64,000 nucleotides of DNA from Flavobacterium lacisediminis (GCF_025909975.1 NZ_JAPCIO010000006.1:62001-126000), one strand, 5' to 3'; shown: positions 10,693 through 22,098, counted from the first letter of the stretch. The notes: generated by a model from the sequence alone, not told the origin. Numbers and translations are program-made.

Positions 10693-10720
10693 AAAACCGA
10701 ATCATTTCTGATTCGGTTTT
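10693..10720. terminator. Terminator after dnaK
   Basis: A 12-bp perfect stem, AAAACCGAATCA (10693-10704) and TGATTCGGTTTT (10709-10720), has a TTTC loop and is flanked by A and T runs. It is 22 bp past the dnaK stop. Confidence 0.88.
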
Positions 10721-10742
10721 AAATGTATTTACGATTTGTAAA

Positions 10743-12629
10743 TTATTTTACTTCTTCGAAATCTACATCTTGAGTTTGGTCTCCTGAAGCGCTTGCTTGT
10801 GGCTCAGTTTGAGAAGCTCCTCCTTGCTCTTGTGATTTGTACATTTCTTCTGTAGCTGTTTTCCAAGCTGCATTTACATTATCTAAACCTTTTTGAATAG
10901 CATCTAAATCTTGAGATTCATGACCCATTTTCAATTCAGTTAAAGCGTATTCGATAGCTGTTTTGTGTTCAGCAGTTAATTTATCACCAATTTCTTTTAA
11001 TTGACTTTCTGTTTGGAAAATCATCGAATCAGCTTCGTTTAACTTGTCTGCTCTTTCTTTAGCCAATTTATCAGCTTCAGCATTTAATTCAGCATCTTTT
11101 TTCATTTTTTCGATTTCTTCTGCTGTTAAACCTGAAGAAGCTTCGATACGAATATCATGCGATTTACCTGTTCCTTTATCAGTAGCAGAAACTTTGATGA
11201 TACCATTAGCATCAATATCAAATGTTACTTCAATTTGAGGAACACCTCTTGGTGCTGGTGGAATACCATCTAAATGGAAACGACCAATTGTTTTATTATC
11301 ATTTGCCATTGGTCTTTCTCCTTGAATAACGTGGATTTCCACCGATGGCTGATTATCTGCTGCTGTTGAGAAAACTTGAGATTTTCTTGTTGGAATAGTA
11401 GTATTAGACTCAATTAATTTAGTCATTACACTTCCCATAGTTTCAATACCTAATGAAAGTGGTGTAACGTCTAATAATAATACGTCTTTTACCTCACCAG
11501 TTAAAACTCCACCTTGAATTGCAGCTCCAATTGCTACTACTTCATCAGGATTTACTCCTTTTGATGGTTTTTTTCCGAAGAATTTCTCTACTTGTTCTTG
11601 GATAACAGGAATACGAGTTGAACCTCCTACTAAGATAACTTCATCGATATCAGAAACTGATAAACCAGCGTCTTTTAACGCTTTAGCAACAGGTTCCATA
11701 GAACGTTTTACTAAAGTTTCAGCTAATTGCTCGAATTTTGCTCTTGTTAATGTTTGAACTAAGTGTTTTGGTCCAGAAGCCGTAGCTGTTACGTATGGTA
11801 AGTTGATTTCTGTTTGAGCAGAAGCTGATAATTCAATTTTAGCTTTCTCAGCTGCTTCTTTTAAACGTTGTAATGCCATTGGGTCTTTACGTAAATCAAC
11901 ACCTTCATTTGCGTTGAATTCGTTAGCTAACCAATCGATAATTACTTGGTCAAAATCATCTCCACCTAAGTGTGTATCTCCGTTTGTAGATAAAACTTCA
12001 AAAACTCCGTCTCCTAATTCTAATACAGAAATATCAAATGTACCTCCACCTAAATCGTAAACTGCAATTTTTTGGTCTTTACCTTGTTTGTCTAATCCAT
12101 AAGCTAAAGCTGCTGCTGTAGGCTCATTGATAATACGCATTACTTTTAAACCTGCGATTTCACCTGCTTCTTTCGTAGCCTGACGTTGCGCATCGTTAAA
12201 GTAAGCTGGAACAGTAATAACTGCTTCAGTAACTGAATGACCTAAATAATCTTCAGCTGTTTTTTTCATTTTTTGAAGTGTCATTGCAGACAATTCTTGT
12301 GGTGTGTATAAACGACCATCGATATCAACACGTGGTGTATCGTTGTCCCCTTTTACTACCTTGTAAGCTACTGTTGAAGCTTCTTTAGCACTTTCAGTGT
12401 ACTTGTTCCCCATAAAACGTTTGATAGATGCAATCGTTTTTGTTGGGTTAGTTACTGCTTGTCTTTTTGCCGGATCTCCAACTTTAATTTCTCCACCTTC
12501 TACAAATGCAATAACAGATGGTGTTGTTCTTTTACCTTCTGCGTTTGCAATTACAACAGGTTCTCCACCTTCCATTACAGCCACACATGAGTTGGTTGTT
12601 CCTAAGTCGATTCCAATAATTTTGCTCAT
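10743..12629 (-). CDS. dnaK: Molecular chaperone DnaK (Hsp70)
   Basis: A full-length Hsp70 of 628 residues. The nucleotide-binding domain begins [18 protein letters not shown] and includes [16 protein letters not shown] and [10 protein letters not shown]; the substrate-binding domain has [16 protein letters not shown]; the C-terminus ends DVDFEEVK, close to the usual EEVK-like tail. It folds and protects proteins with DnaJ and GrpE, neither of which is in the window. Solitary dnaK is common in Flavobacteriaceae. It is expected to be heat-inducible, but I could not point to a specific operator in the 135-bp upstream gap. Confidence 0.98.
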   Translation of the reverse strand: MSKIIGIDLGTTNSCVAVMEGGEPVVIANAEGKRTTPSVIAFVEGGEIKVGDPAKRQAVTNPTKTIASIKRFMGNKYTESAKEASTVAYKVVKGDNDTPRVDIDGRLYTPQELSAMTLQKMKKTAEDYLGHSVTEAVITVPAYFNDAQRQATKEAGEIAGLKVMRIINEPTAAALAYGLDKQGKDQKIAVYDLGGGTFDISVLELGDGVFEVLSTNGDTHLGGDDFDQVIIDWLANEFNANEGVDLRKDPMALQRLKEAAEKAKIELSASAQTEINLPYVTATASGPKHLVQTLTRAKFEQLAETLVKRSMEPVAKALKDAGLSVSDIDEVILVGGSTRIPVIQEQVEKFFGKKPSKGVNPDEVVAIGAAIQGGVLTGEVKDVLLLDVTPLSLGIETMGSVMTKLIESNTTIPTRKSQVFSTAADNQPSVEIHVIQGERPMANDNKTIGRFHLDGIPPAPRGVPQIEVTFDIDANGIIKVSATDKGTGKSHDIRIEASSGLTAEEIEKMKKDAELNAEADKLAKERADKLNEADSMIFQTESQLKEIGDKLTAEHKTAIEYALTELKMGHESQDLDAIQKGLDNVNAAWKTATEEMYKSQEQGGASQTEPQASASGDQTQDVDFEEVK

Positions 12630-12764
12630 TTTTATACTTGTTAGATTTTAAATTTCAATTTTAAACTCGATGACTCTAATTCAATGATTGTGCCATAACG
12701 AAAAATACAGAAAATTGACAGAAAACAGCTTTTGTCAGGTTTTTTAAACTGACAAAATGTCGTT

Positions 12765-13673
12765 TTATGTTGCTTTTTTTATTCTATTCTGACTTAAATT
12801 TCTAAAATTAGTCATATTGAAAACCAAAATAGAAATCAAAATCAAAGAATAAGAAACGATTTGAGCAATTGAAACTGATTCTTTAAAATAGAAAATCGCT
12901 AAAAAGAAATGAATCAATGGATTAGTATACATCAAAATCCCAACAGTTGAAGAATTTAATCCTTTTAAAGCATAAAGATTAAGAAACAAAGGAATGATAG
13001 TAAAAACAATAACAATAATCAAAAGTAAAGAATAAAACAGAAATTCGGTTGGAACAGCACCACCAAAACTTGGATAAAACGGTACTAATATGACTGAAGC
13101 AATCACCATTTGAATGGTTAATATCAAGAATTTATCAAAGTCACTATTCTTTCTTTGGGAAACCAAATAAAATCCAAAACTTAAAGCAATTATAACGCTG
13201 TAAATCAAATCTTTGAAATTTCCATAAGATAATATCACACAACTAATTACGCACAAACCAACTGCAGTCCATTGCCAAACATCAATTCTTTCTTTCAATA
13301 ATATAAACGCTAAGACAGTGGTTAATATTGGACAAATAATATAAGCAAATGAAGCCGATTGCAAGCTAACGTGATTCACGGCATATATAAATAAAAACCA
13401 ATTTAATACAAGTAAAATTCCGCCAACAACCGTCATGATTACTGCTGATTTTTGTTTTTTCTTGGAAAGCTCTTTGAACGTTTTCTTCGCTTCAACAACA
13501 ACTGATTTTCTAAACATTAAATTAATTCCCAACAAAAACGCTGTAGCAATGAAAACTCGGAAGAATAAAATATCTAGTGAAGCATAATTAGTTAAAGGTT
13601 TCAAAGCCAAACTAAAAAATCCCCAAATAATAAAGGCAGATAAAGCAGATAAAAAATATTTATTTATTGGCAT
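12765..13673 (-). CDS. EamA/RarD family inner-membrane transporter
   Basis: An inner-membrane protein of 302 residues with about ten hydrophobic helices in two repeated EamA halves, as in RarD-type drug/metabolite exporters. The opening YFLSALSAFIIWGFFSLALKP and the mid-helix LQSASFAYIICPILTTVLAFILLKERI match RarD-like members. The second half repeats this pattern (GLNSSTVGILMYTNPLIHFFLAIFYFKESV). The substrate is unknown; amino acids or amphipathic compounds are typical. It is monocistronic, divergent from sdaA. Confidence 0.85.
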   Translation of the reverse strand: MPINKYFLSALSAFIIWGFFSLALKPLTNYASLDILFFRVFIATAFLLGINLMFRKSVVVEAKKTFKELSKKKQKSAVIMTVVGGILLVLNWFLFIYAVNHVSLQSASFAYIICPILTTVLAFILLKERIDVWQWTAVGLCVISCVILSYGNFKDLIYSVIIALSFGFYLVSQRKNSDFDKFLILTIQMVIASVILVPFYPSFGGAVPTEFLFYSLLLIIVIVFTIIPLFLNLYALKGLNSSTVGILMYTNPLIHFFLAIFYFKESVSIAQIVSYSLILISILVFNMTNFRNLSQNRIKKAT

Positions 13674-13772
13674 GACTTTTTTTTTGCAAAAGAACTAAAA
13701 AAGAAGGAAATCAAATCCCAATTTTATGTTATTAATTCAAAAAGATTTATAACAATTGAACTCTTTTACGTG

Positions 13773-13804
13773 TTGTTTAATTTCAATTTTAAAGACTATA
13801 TTTG
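13773..13804 (+). promoter_or_regulatory. Probable sdaA promoter
   Basis: TTG at 13773-13775, a 21-bp gap and TATATTTG at 13797-13804. The gap is 2 bp longer than the optimum. It ends 21 bp before the sdaA ATG. Confidence 0.55.
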
Positions 13805-13825
13805 CTGTAGTAAAGAAATGAATTT

Positions 13826-15241
13826 ATGGAATGTATATCCGTTTTTGATATGTTAAAGATTGGTGTTGGACCTTCGAGTTCACACACCCTTGGACCATGG
13901 CGTGCTGCCGAACAATTTTTAAAAGAATTGCGCGAACGTAATCTTATTGATACCGTAATTGGTGTCAAAGTAGATTTATATGGTTCCTTATCACTAACTG
14001 GAAAAGGGCACGCGACAGATTTGGCGGTAATGTTAGGTTTAAGTGGCGCTGATCCTGAATACATTCCTGTGGAAAGTATTGATGTGATTATTTCGGCTAT
14101 TAAAAACAAGAAAGAAATTTTCTTAGGAAATGAAATCTTAATTCCGTTTTGTTTTGAAACCGATATTGTTTTCAACAGAAACTTTTTACCTTTTCATGCC
14201 AACGGATTAACTTTTACCGCCAAAACCGATACTGAGACTTATTCGGAAACCTATTATTCTATTGGTGGCGGATTTGTAGTTAAAGAAAAAGAAGACCATC
14301 ATAAGGAAGAAATTTTACATACTTTTCCATTTCCGGTTGAAAAAGCGGATGAATTATTGGCTTTTTGTGTAGCCGAAAATAAAAAAATATCGGAAATCGT
14401 ATACGAAAACGAGAAAACCATGCGTAGCGAAGAAGAAATTCACAACGAATTACTTCGTATTTGGGATACGATGTTAGAATGCATGTACATTGGTTGTCAT
14501 TCAGAGGGAATTCTACCTGGAGGACTTAATGTTCGTAGAAGAGCGTATGACATGCACAAAAACTTGATTGGTGTTTTACCTTATGAAGATCCGTATTCAT
14601 GGTTGCAAATCATCAGACAAACCGAAGTTAAATTCCGTCAGATTTTAAAATGGGTAAGTTGTTTTGCTTTGGCTGTAAATGAAGTAAATGCTTCGCTAGG
14701 TCGTGTAGTGACTGCTCCTACCAATGGAAGTGCCGGAGTTATTCCAGCGGTTTTGATGTATTATTTGGTAATCGAAAATCATGAAGCGGGCGAAAAAGAA
14801 ATCAAACAATTTTTAATGGTAGCAGGTGAAATAGGTTCTATCTTCAAGAAAGGAGCCACCATTTCAGCCGCTATGGGTGGTTGTCAGGCAGAAATTGGTG
14901 TTTCGAGTGCTATGGCAGCAGCAGCTTTGTGCGAATTAATGGGCGGAACTCCAGCCCAAGTTACCATGGCAGCCGAAATTGCGATGGAGCATCACTTAGG
15001 ATTAACTTGTGACCCAATTGGTGGTTTGGTGCAAATTCCTTGTATTGAAAGAAATACTATGGGTGCCATTAAAGCTATTAATGCAGCTGAATTAGCCTTA
15101 GAAACTGATGCTTTAAATGCAAAAGTTCCGTTAGACAAAGTAATCAATACCATGTGGCAAACTGCTAAAGACATGAATTCTAAATACAAAGAAACTTCAG
15201 AAGGTGGTTTAGCTGTAGCAGTAAATATGGCAGATTGTTAA
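13826..15241 (+). CDS. sdaA: L-serine ammonia-lyase (iron-sulfur, single chain)
   Basis: Deaminates L-serine to pyruvate and ammonia using a [4Fe-4S] cluster. At 471 residues this is the fused type with beta (N-terminal) and alpha (C-terminal) domains. The N-terminus has [15 protein letters not shown], the C-terminal domain has the cluster-ligand region [14 protein letters not shown] and the conserved [18 protein letters not shown] and [19 protein letters not shown]. The stop codon TAA shares its last base with the ATG of the next gene, so the two are translationally coupled. Promoter as noted at 13773-13804. Confidence 0.95.
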   Translation: MECISVFDMLKIGVGPSSSHTLGPWRAAEQFLKELRERNLIDTVIGVKVDLYGSLSLTGKGHATDLAVMLGLSGADPEYIPVESIDVIISAIKNKKEIFLGNEILIPFCFETDIVFNRNFLPFHANGLTFTAKTDTETYSETYYSIGGGFVVKEKEDHHKEEILHTFPFPVEKADELLAFCVAENKKISEIVYENEKTMRSEEEIHNELLRIWDTMLECMYIGCHSEGILPGGLNVRRRAYDMHKNLIGVLPYEDPYSWLQIIRQTEVKFRQILKWVSCFALAVNEVNASLGRVVTAPTNGSAGVIPAVLMYYLVIENHEAGEKEIKQFLMVAGEIGSIFKKGATISAAMGGCQAEIGVSSAMAAAALCELMGGTPAQVTMAAEIAMEHHLGLTCDPIGGLVQIPCIERNTMGAIKAINAAELALETDALNAKVPLDKVINTMWQTAKDMNSKYKETSEGGLAVAVNMADC

Positions 15242-15624
15242 TGAAAAATGATCGTATAACCTATTTTATTACGATTTTATTGGTATTAATTCTTGGAATA
15301 CTTTCAAGGAAAATATCAGGCATTCCATTATTTATTGGAGATGTTTTGTATGCTGTTTTGATTTATTTAGGATTTCGATTTATATTAATCGATTTGAAAA
15401 AAGCAACTTCTCTCCTATTGGGTTTACTTTTTTGTTTTAGTATCGAAATCTTACAATTGGTTCAAATTAATTGGTTAATTGCTATTAGAAAAACTACTTT
15501 AGGTCATTATATTTTGGGCGAAGGTTTTCTTTGGTCAGATTTACTTTGCTATATAATTGGAACTTTGATGGCTTTTCTAATAGATGAAAAACTTATTAAA
15601 ACTCAAAACTTAAACTCGTTGTAA
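15241..15624 (+). CDS. DUF2809-like integral membrane protein
   Basis: A small inner-membrane protein of 127 residues with four to five predicted helices and a short acidic or basic tail. The pattern GILSRKISGIPLFIGDVLYAVLIY, then LLGLLFCFSIEILQL and LGEGFLWSDLLCYIIGTLMAFL, matches the DUF2809 family as I recall it. The ATG at 15241 overlaps the sdaA stop by one base. Its 3' end runs 29 bp into the 3' end of the convergent porin gene, leaving no intergenic terminator. Function unknown. Confidence 0.75.
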   Translation: MKNDRITYFITILLVLILGILSRKISGIPLFIGDVLYAVLIYLGFRFILIDLKKATSLLLGLLFCFSIEILQLVQINWLIAIRKTTLGHYILGEGFLWSDLLCYIIGTLMAFLIDEKLIKTQNLNSL

Positions 15625-16639
15625 CAAAAAAGTTATTCGACTTATTGTCAAAGAAAATAGCTTCTTTCGAATCGAAATAACGGGCTTCGGTTCTTAATTT
15701 CACTTTAGAATTTGGTAAATAATCAAAGTTTATGGAAGCTCCTGAGGTTTTAAAAGCATCTGAAGTGGCAATAATCACGTTATCTTCATCTTGATAATAT
15801 TCAAATCTAACCGCAGTTTGCCATTTTGAACTTATCGAATACTGTGCAATCAAAACTGGACTCATCCAATATAAATGTTTGTCATTCAAAGAAGAACTAT
15901 CTTGAATGCCAAAATCAAATCCTAAAATTGTGCGCCATTTTGAATTCCATGTATTGTCCCAATAAAAATTACTAAAATAACGCATTGCTAATTCGGTTCC
16001 ATAAAATTCTTTTCCAATAAAAGTACTCCAATTCAAAGTGGCTTTTTCAGAAGGCTTGTATGTAATTTGAGTTCCAAAAGATGGAGTAACGTCTTTTTGT
16101 GACTTATTAATTCGTTGCCAACCGTTTGTTACTAATCCAGAAAAGCTCCATTTATCATTTGGTTCATACTTATATTTGATTCCTGTCATAAAATAAGGCG
16201 AATTCTCTGCTAAAATAGAACGTGTTAAAGTCAAATTGGTAGCCGTTGTTGCCGATTCAAATCCAATGTAACTTGGCATGATTCCAACTTCAATTGATGA
16301 TTTCTTATTATCATTCAAATAAATTCCTACATAAGCTTCACTCAATAATTTTATATCTTCCGAAGCGTAATTATCATCAACATATGTTCCTGCATGAACA
16401 GCAATTGATGCATAAGTATTACCGTATTGTAATTGTGCACGAATTAATCCATTGTTCACATTAAACTCGTTATGACGGTTATAATTGTACATAAATGGAA
16501 GTTTGCTATCCGTGGTTGGACTGCTAAAATCATACGCATAATACGTTTCTAAAAAACCCGAAACTTTAATTTTTAAGGAATCTTTTTCTTGTGAGAAGAT
16601 TGAAAAAGGAAGTAATATTAGAATTAAAATAAATCTCAT
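15596..16639 (-). CDS. Outer-membrane beta-barrel porin-like protein
   Basis: A 347-residue protein with a signal peptide (MRFILILILLPFSIFSQ) and alternating aromatic/hydrophilic strands throughout, ending in phenylalanine (TTSLSFEF), the usual C-terminal signature of outer-membrane barrels. Segments such as KVSGFLETYYAYDFSS and VGIMPSYIGFESATT recall the phylum's putative porins. It is the third gene of nhaD - NTF2-like - porin, with a 9-bp spacing to the second. The operon suggests a role in ion or solute passage, but the substrate cannot be read from sequence. Confidence 0.8.
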   Translation of the reverse strand: MRFILILILLPFSIFSQEKDSLKIKVSGFLETYYAYDFSSPTTDSKLPFMYNYNRHNEFNVNNGLIRAQLQYGNTYASIAVHAGTYVDDNYASEDIKLLSEAYVGIYLNDNKKSSIEVGIMPSYIGFESATTATNLTLTRSILAENSPYFMTGIKYKYEPNDKWSFSGLVTNGWQRINKSQKDVTPSFGTQITYKPSEKATLNWSTFIGKEFYGTELAMRYFSNFYWDNTWNSKWRTILGFDFGIQDSSSLNDKHLYWMSPVLIAQYSISSKWQTAVRFEYYQDEDNVIIATSDAFKTSGASINFDYLPNSKVKLRTEARYFDSKEAIFFDNKSNNFFVTTSLSFEF

Positions 16640-16647
16640 TGATACAT

Positions 16648-17082
16648 TTATTTCTTTCTTCTAGTGTCAATCAAATGGATAATTTGCCATTTTCCGTTGT
16701 CGTTATACAAGGTAAAAGCATTTGCACCAATGTGACTTAACTTATCGTTTACATAAAATTCATACGGTGTCCAAACATGCGCTAAGTTTCCATCGATTTC
16801 TACTTTGTAGTCTATTAGCTTTTCAAAGATTTTAAGATTGGCAGGAATAGTAGCTATTGAATTTAAAAACTCATCAAATTTTTCATCTTTCAGTTTGTTT
16901 CCTTCTTTGGTATTAGCAACTGTTCGCAATACAATTTCTGGATGACACAATTCTCTTAAAGCAACAGTATCTTTTGCATGAAATGCAATAAAAAAATCTT
17001 CTACAATTGCTTTAGGCGTCTTTTCTTGAGCAAAAAACAAGTTTGATACTAAAAAAGTTGTGATAATAAGTAGTTTTTTCAT
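16648..17082 (-). CDS. Exported NTF2-like (SnoaL-type) protein
   Basis: A 144-residue protein with a signal peptide (MKKLLIITTFLVSNLFFAQ) and a single NTF2-like cone fold: AIVEDFFIAFHAKDTVALRELCHPEIVLRT at the start, HVWTPYEFYVNDKLSHIGANAFTLYN and GKWQIIHLIDTRRKK at the end. Family members bind small ligands or act as enzymes; no catalytic residues are obvious here. It is located between nhaD (15 bp upstream) and the porin gene (9 bp downstream), in one transcript. Confidence 0.8.
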   Translation of the reverse strand: MKKLLIITTFLVSNLFFAQEKTPKAIVEDFFIAFHAKDTVALRELCHPEIVLRTVANTKEGNKLKDEKFDEFLNSIATIPANLKIFEKLIDYKVEIDGNLAHVWTPYEFYVNDKLSHIGANAFTLYNDNGKWQIIHLIDTRRKK

Positions 17083-17097
17083 TGCGAAATTATTTGG

Positions 17098-18384
17098 TTA
17101 GTGCATTAGTAGCACTTGAACTAAATATGTTACAATTCCGGCAATGTAACCTGCTACAGCTAATGGAGTTATTTTTTTTAAATACCACATAAAGGTAATT
17201 TTTTCTTTCTCCATCACAGCAATACCAGCAGCTGAACCAATAACTAACATACTTCCTCCAGTTCCAGCACATAGAGCAATAAATTCCCATAAAGAATGAT
17301 CCATAGGATAATCCGCTAATGAGAACATTCCTTGTGTAGCAGCTACTAAACTTCCGTTATCTACAATTGATGATAGAACCCCAATTGCAACAATCATGGA
17401 ATCAGTATTAGGAAGATTTGTTATTAAAATATTAGCCATTTCTTTTAAAACGCCCACTTCTTGTAATGCAAATACCATTAATAAAATCCCCATGAAATAT
17501 AAAATAGAGCTGATATCTACCTTTGTTAATGCATGTGCTACTGAAAAACTATCTTTTTCTTCTTGAGATTTTTTTCTATGATATACTATCGAAACTAATG
17601 AAACCATTGACAACGAAATCAAAACACCAATAAAGGGTGGTAATCCTGTTAAAGTTTTAATAACAGGTACCATAACTAAACCTACAACACCCGCAATAAA
17701 AACACTCATACTTCCTTTCATTTTTTCTTCCTGGCGCACTTGAGCCATTGAAACTTGAGCTCTTAAAACCGCAAACCCTCGCATTCTGAAACTTGCAATA
17801 ATTGTAGGAACTAATAATACCATAACTGAAGGTAAAAATAACGCTTTCACAATTCCAAAAGAACTTACTTGTCCGCCAATCCATAACAAAGTTGTGGTAA
17901 CATCCCCAATCGGACTGAAAGCTCCTCCAGCATTTGCAGCAATTACTACAATTCCTGTCAATATCATTCTGATTTCTCCTTTTGGCATTAATTTTCTTAA
18001 AAGCGTAACCATAATGATTGCTGTAGCTAAATTGTCTAATAAAGCCGATAGAATAAAAGTTATAAAAGCAACTATCCAAAGTAATTTTAAAACAGATGTA
18101 GTTCTAATTCTACTAGTAATTACGGTAAAACCTTTATGAATATCAATCAATTCAACAATAGTCATAGCGCCCATTAAGAAAATTAGTAAGCCTGAAATCT
18201 CACCAAAATATTCCATTAATTTTTCCGTAACCAAATGCTGATCATCGTGGCTAAATATAGCGATAACCACCCAACAAATGGTTCCAGTAAGTAATGCAGT
18301 AATTGTCTTATTTATTCGTATAGGAGACTCTAAAATAACTGATAAATAACCTAGAATAGCAACAAAAAGTAATATTGATATCAT
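17098..18384 (-). CDS. nhaD: Sodium:proton antiporter NhaD
   Basis: An inner-membrane antiporter of 428 residues with about 12 hydrophobic helices, expelling Na+ or Li+ in exchange for protons. Family-typical segments are LDNLATAIIMVTLLRKL, NAGGAFSPIGDVTTTLLWIGGQ and SSIVDNGSLVAATQGMFSL. It heads the operon with the NTF2-like and porin genes. A frame of 140 codons on the same strand at 17657-18079 is a shadow of this gene. Confidence 0.9.
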   Translation of the reverse strand: MISILLFVAILGYLSVILESPIRINKTITALLTGTICWVVIAIFSHDDQHLVTEKLMEYFGEISGLLIFLMGAMTIVELIDIHKGFTVITSRIRTTSVLKLLWIVAFITFILSALLDNLATAIIMVTLLRKLMPKGEIRMILTGIVVIAANAGGAFSPIGDVTTTLLWIGGQVSSFGIVKALFLPSVMVLLVPTIIASFRMRGFAVLRAQVSMAQVRQEEKMKGSMSVFIAGVVGLVMVPVIKTLTGLPPFIGVLISLSMVSLVSIVYHRKKSQEEKDSFSVAHALTKVDISSILYFMGILLMVFALQEVGVLKEMANILITNLPNTDSMIVAIGVLSSIVDNGSLVAATQGMFSLADYPMDHSLWEFIALCAGTGGSMLVIGSAAGIAVMEKEKITFMWYLKKITPLAVAGYIAGIVTYLVQVLLMH

Positions 18385-18515
18385 TTTTCTATTTTTAAAA
18401 CGGCACTAAAATACAGCAATAATTTAACATAAATTTAATATTTGAGAAATATTTTTCAAGTGCCGTAAAAAGAATGTAACATTTACTACCTTTGTCTTTC
18501 AAATACTATAAAAAC

Positions 18516-19334
18516 ATGTCAGTAGCGAAGAAAGATTATAAAAGAATCACAACAAAAACACTAATTGAAATGAAAGAAAATGGAGAAAAAATCTCCATGT
18601 TAACTGCATACGATTTTACAATGGCTAAAATTGTAGATTCTGCTGGTGTTGATGTTATTTTAGTTGGCGATTCTGCAAGTAATGTTATGGCTGGACATGA
18701 AACTACACTTCCTATTACATTAGACCAAATGATATATCACGCATCAAGTGTCGTTAGAGCTTGTGAAAGAGCTTTAGTTGTGGTTGATTTACCTTTCGGA
18801 AGTTACCAATCTGATTCTAAAGAAGCGTTACGTTCATCCATCAGAATAATGAAAGAAAGTGGCGGACATGCAGTAAAATTAGAAGGTGGAAGCGAAATAA
18901 AAGATTCTATCAAAAAAATATTAAATGCTGGAATTCCCGTTATGGGACATTTGGGTTTAACACCGCAGTCTATTTATAAATTCGGAACTTATACCGTTAG
19001 AGCCAAAGAAGATGCTGAGGCTGAAAAATTATTGGAAGATGCTAAAATGCTTGAAAAATTAGGTTGCTTTGCCTTAGTTTTAGAAAAAATTCCTGCTGCG
19101 TTGGCAGAAAAAGTAGCTAAAAGTATCTCGATTCCAGTAATCGGAATTGGTGCTGGTGGCGGCGTTGACGGACAAGTATTGGTAATCCACGATATGTTAG
19201 GTATGAATAACGAATTTAGTCCAAGATTCTTACGCCGTTATTTAGATTTATACGATCAAATGACAAAAGCCATTGGGCAATATGTTACCGATGTGAAATC
19301 TCAGGATTTCCCAAATGCAAACGAACAATATTAA
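18516..19334 (+). CDS. panB: 3-methyl-2-oxobutanoate hydroxymethyltransferase
   Basis: First enzyme of pantothenate synthesis: adds a hydroxymethyl group from methylene-THF to 2-oxoisovalerate. The 272-residue TIM barrel starts [16 protein letters not shown]; the ATG at 18516 is preferred over the in-frame one 24 nt upstream because the latter overlaps a TACCTTTG promoter-like element (18487-18494). Key motifs are [40 protein letters not shown] and GHLGLTPQS, including Mg2+ ligands Asp and Glu. Co-transcribed with the following pseudouridine synthase. Confidence 0.96.
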   Translation: MSVAKKDYKRITTKTLIEMKENGEKISMLTAYDFTMAKIVDSAGVDVILVGDSASNVMAGHETTLPITLDQMIYHASSVVRACERALVVVDLPFGSYQSDSKEALRSSIRIMKESGGHAVKLEGGSEIKDSIKKILNAGIPVMGHLGLTPQSIYKFGTYTVRAKEDAEAEKLLEDAKMLEKLGCFALVLEKIPAALAEKVAKSISIPVIGIGAGGGVDGQVLVIHDMLGMNNEFSPRFLRRYLDLYDQMTKAIGQYVTDVKSQDFPNANEQY

Positions 19335-19336
19335 TT

Positions 19337-20035
19337 GTGTCTACTAAAGAAATTTCAACAAAAAATAATCTTCAAATTCTTCACGAAGACAATCATATTA
19401 TTGTCATCAATAAGCGTGTAGGCGATATTGTTCAAGGAGATAAAACAGGCGATAAACCACTTTCGGATGTGGTAAAAGAATACATCAAAGAAAAATACAA
19501 TAAACCTGGAGATGTTTTTTTAGGTGTTGTGCATCGCTTAGACAGACCTACGACTGGAATTGTTGTTTTTGCAAAAACGTCAAAAGCACTAACGCGTTTA
19601 AACGAAACTTTTAAAAACAGAGAAACGCAAAAAACGTATTGGGCAGTAGTGAAAAATTGTCCTCCAAAAGAAAAAGATACTTTAGTACACTTTTTAAAAC
19701 GAAATACTAAAAACAATACCTCAAAAGCACATTTAAAAGAAGTGCCTGAAAGTAAACAAGCAAGTTTAAGCTATCAAATCATTAAAAAATTAGATAATTA
19801 TTACGCACTTGAAATTGATTTACATACGGGAAGACATCATCAAATTAGAGCGCAATTACAAGCAATAGGTTGCCCAATTAAAGGCGATTTGAAATATGGT
19901 TTTGACAGAAGTAATCCAGATGGCGGTATACATTTACATGCAAGAAAATTAATTTTAAACCATCCTGTTACTAAAGAAACCATGTCTTTTATCGCGCAAA
20001 CTCCTAATAATATTGTTTGGAATTTAATAAATTAA
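19337..20035 (+). CDS. RluA-family pseudouridine synthase
   Basis: Isomerises uridine to pseudouridine in rRNA or tRNA. The 232-residue catalytic domain lacks an N-terminal S4 domain. The catalytic segment VHRLDRPTTGIVVFAKT (Asp in HRLDRPTTG) and LHTGRHHQIRAQLQAIGCPIKGDLKYG are diagnostic. The gene starts with GTG two bases after the panB stop; no better ATG exists nearby, so translational coupling is likely. The target nucleotide is not inferable; the length fits RluA/RluC-D-like or YqcB/TruC-like members. Confidence 0.9.
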   Translation: MSTKEISTKNNLQILHEDNHIIVINKRVGDIVQGDKTGDKPLSDVVKEYIKEKYNKPGDVFLGVVHRLDRPTTGIVVFAKTSKALTRLNETFKNRETQKTYWAVVKNCPPKEKDTLVHFLKRNTKNNTSKAHLKEVPESKQASLSYQIIKKLDNYYALEIDLHTGRHHQIRAQLQAIGCPIKGDLKYGFDRSNPDGGIHLHARKLILNHPVTKETMSFIAQTPNNIVWNLIN

Positions 20036-20094
20036 GAAAATTTTTAAGTTTTTAATTAAATTTTACTAAATTTATTGCAACTAATACCAAAGCA

Positions 20095-22098
20095 ATGAAT
20101 GATTTTTCAAATTCACATCTCGATGCGCAACAAAAAATCAAATCACTTGAAGCGGAATTAGCATACTATAAAAATAGAGATGCGTTACACGAAAATTTTG
20201 AATATTTCTTCAATGAAACAACTGATTTAATTTGTATAGCCAATCTTGACGGCTATTTTTTAAAAATAAACAAAGCATTCACAAATACATTAGGTTATTC
20301 AGAAACTGAACTTATATCAGAACAATTTATCAATTTTGTTCATCCAGATGATGTTACGAAGACCTTGTCTGAATTAGAAAATCTCAATGATGGAATTAAC
20401 ACTTTTAATTTCAAAAATCGCTACCAGAAGAAAGATGGAAGTTGTATTTGGCTGCAATGGATTTCAACAATTAATACAAAAACTAAAATAATTTTTGCTG
20501 TAGCAAGAGATGTTACTGAGATTATAACTACTCAAGAAAAATTAATCTTGAGTGAAAAATTGCTGAACGAATCTCAAAAAATGGCAGGAATTGGAAGTTG
20601 GGAATTTGACTTAAAAACTAATGATTTATATTGGTCTGATGAACTTTATAAGATTTTCGAAATAGAAAAAGAAACTCGAAATCTTTATGAAAAATATTTA
20701 AGCCGTTTTAAAGATGAAGATAAACAAAACCTTGAAAATAAAATTCACAATAATACCATTATTAATAAAACTAATTATGAAATTGAACATCCAATTTATT
20801 TTGAAGATGGTCGAGTAAAATGGATTTTAGGTTATGGAGAACCCATTTTAAATGATGAAGGAGAAGTGATTAAACTCCGAGGAATTGCAAAGGATATAAC
20901 AACACAAAAAGAACACGACCAAGCTATAAAAGCCAAAGAATATGCAGAAACAGCTAGTCAGGCAAAAACAGATTTTCTGGCCAATATGAGTCATGAAATA
21001 CGAACTCCTTTAAATGGCATCATTGGATTTTCAGATTTGTTACTTAAAACCAAACTTGATTCAAATCAGAAAGTCTACATGAATAATATCAATCAGTCAG
21101 CTAATTTGTTGTTGGATATTATTACCGATATTTTAGATTTTTCAAAAATTGAATCTGGAAAATTTGAATTATTTTTAGAACCTGTAGACATCAGAATTCT
21201 CGCAAATCAAGTCATCGAATTATTCAAACCACATTCGATAAATAAAAAAATCGATATACATGTTATTATTGATTCTCAACTTCCAACATATATATTCGCA
21301 GATATAGTTCGACTAAAACAAGTGTTAGTAAATTTAATAGGAAATGCAGTGAAGTTTACTAATTTTGGCGAAGTCGTATTACAAATTAAAGAAATTAAAA
21401 AAATTAAAAATCAATTTTCAACGATACAATTTTCTGTAATTGATACCGGAATCGGAATAAAAAAAGAAAATCTAAATAAAATATTTCAATCATTTGTACA
21501 AGAAGATGTCTCAACAAATAAAAAATTTGGTGGTACAGGATTAGGATTATCCATTTCAAATAAAATACTTGAAAAGTGTAATAGTAAAATTGAAGTAAAT
21601 AGCGTTTATAGCGAAGGAAGTAATTTTAATTTTACCATTACATTTAAAATAGCAAAATCATCTCAAAACGAAATTAACGATTCTCATAATTTCAATCAAA
21701 TCACAAATTTTGAAACCAATAAATTCTCTCAAAAATTAAAAATATTAATCGTAGAAGATAATATGATTAATATGTTACTTTGTAAAAAAATGGTGCAATC
21801 TATTCTACCAAATAGCTCTGTTTTTGAAGCCGAAAACGGTCAAAAAGCAATTGAATTATTAGAAGAGAATACTGTTGATTTAATCCTTTTAGATATTCAA
21901 ATGCCAATAAAAAATGGTTATGAAACAACAATTGAAATAAGAAAAAACAACAAATTAAAAAATTTGCCTATTATTGCACTCACAGCTGGAATAATGATTG
22001 GTGAAAAAGAAAAATGCATCGAATATGGTATGGATGATTATATTTCGAAACCATTTAAATTACTAGAATTAAAAACCATAATTAATAAATACATTTAA
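20095..22098 (+). CDS. Hybrid sensor histidine kinase/response regulator with PAS domains
   Basis: A 667-residue soluble hybrid kinase. An N-terminal coiled coil (about 8-30) is followed by two PAS domains (about 35-155 and 160-275; the second begins [22 protein letters not shown]), then HisKA with the phospho-acceptor in [16 protein letters not shown], the ATPase domain with N box [15 protein letters not shown] and [10 protein letters not shown], and a C-terminal receiver with [10 protein letters not shown] and SKPF. No membrane helix is seen, so it senses cytoplasmic signals. No cognate regulator is adjacent. It is followed 6 bp later by an outer-membrane protein gene. Confidence 0.95.
   Translation: MNDFSNSHLDAQQKIKSLEAELAYYKNRDALHENFEYFFNETTDLICIANLDGYFLKINKAFTNTLGYSETELISEQFINFVHPDDVTKTLSELENLNDGINTFNFKNRYQKKDGSCIWLQWISTINTKTKIIFAVARDVTEIITTQEKLILSEKLLNESQKMAGIGSWEFDLKTNDLYWSDELYKIFEIEKETRNLYEKYLSRFKDEDKQNLENKIHNNTIINKTNYEIEHPIYFEDGRVKWILGYGEPILNDEGEVIKLRGIAKDITTQKEHDQAIKAKEYAETASQAKTDFLANMSHEIRTPLNGIIGFSDLLLKTKLDSNQKVYMNNINQSANLLLDIITDILDFSKIESGKFELFLEPVDIRILANQVIELFKPHSINKKIDIHVIIDSQLPTYIFADIVRLKQVLVNLIGNAVKFTNFGEVVLQIKEIKKIKNQFSTIQFSVIDTGIGIKKENLNKIFQSFVQEDVSTNKKFGGTGLGLSISNKILEKCNSKIEVNSVYSEGSNFNFTITFKIAKSSQNEINDSHNFNQITNFETNKFSQKLKILIVEDNMINMLLCKKMVQSILPNSSVFEAENGQKAIELLEENTVDLILLDIQMPIKNGYETTIEIRKNNKLKNLPIIALTAGIMIGEKEKCIEYGMDDYISKPFKLLELKTIINKYI

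Noticed and set aside
17657..18079. 140-codon frame within nhaD on the same strand
   Set aside because: Out-of-frame reading of nhaD, rich in Cys, Tyr and Asn without any domain.
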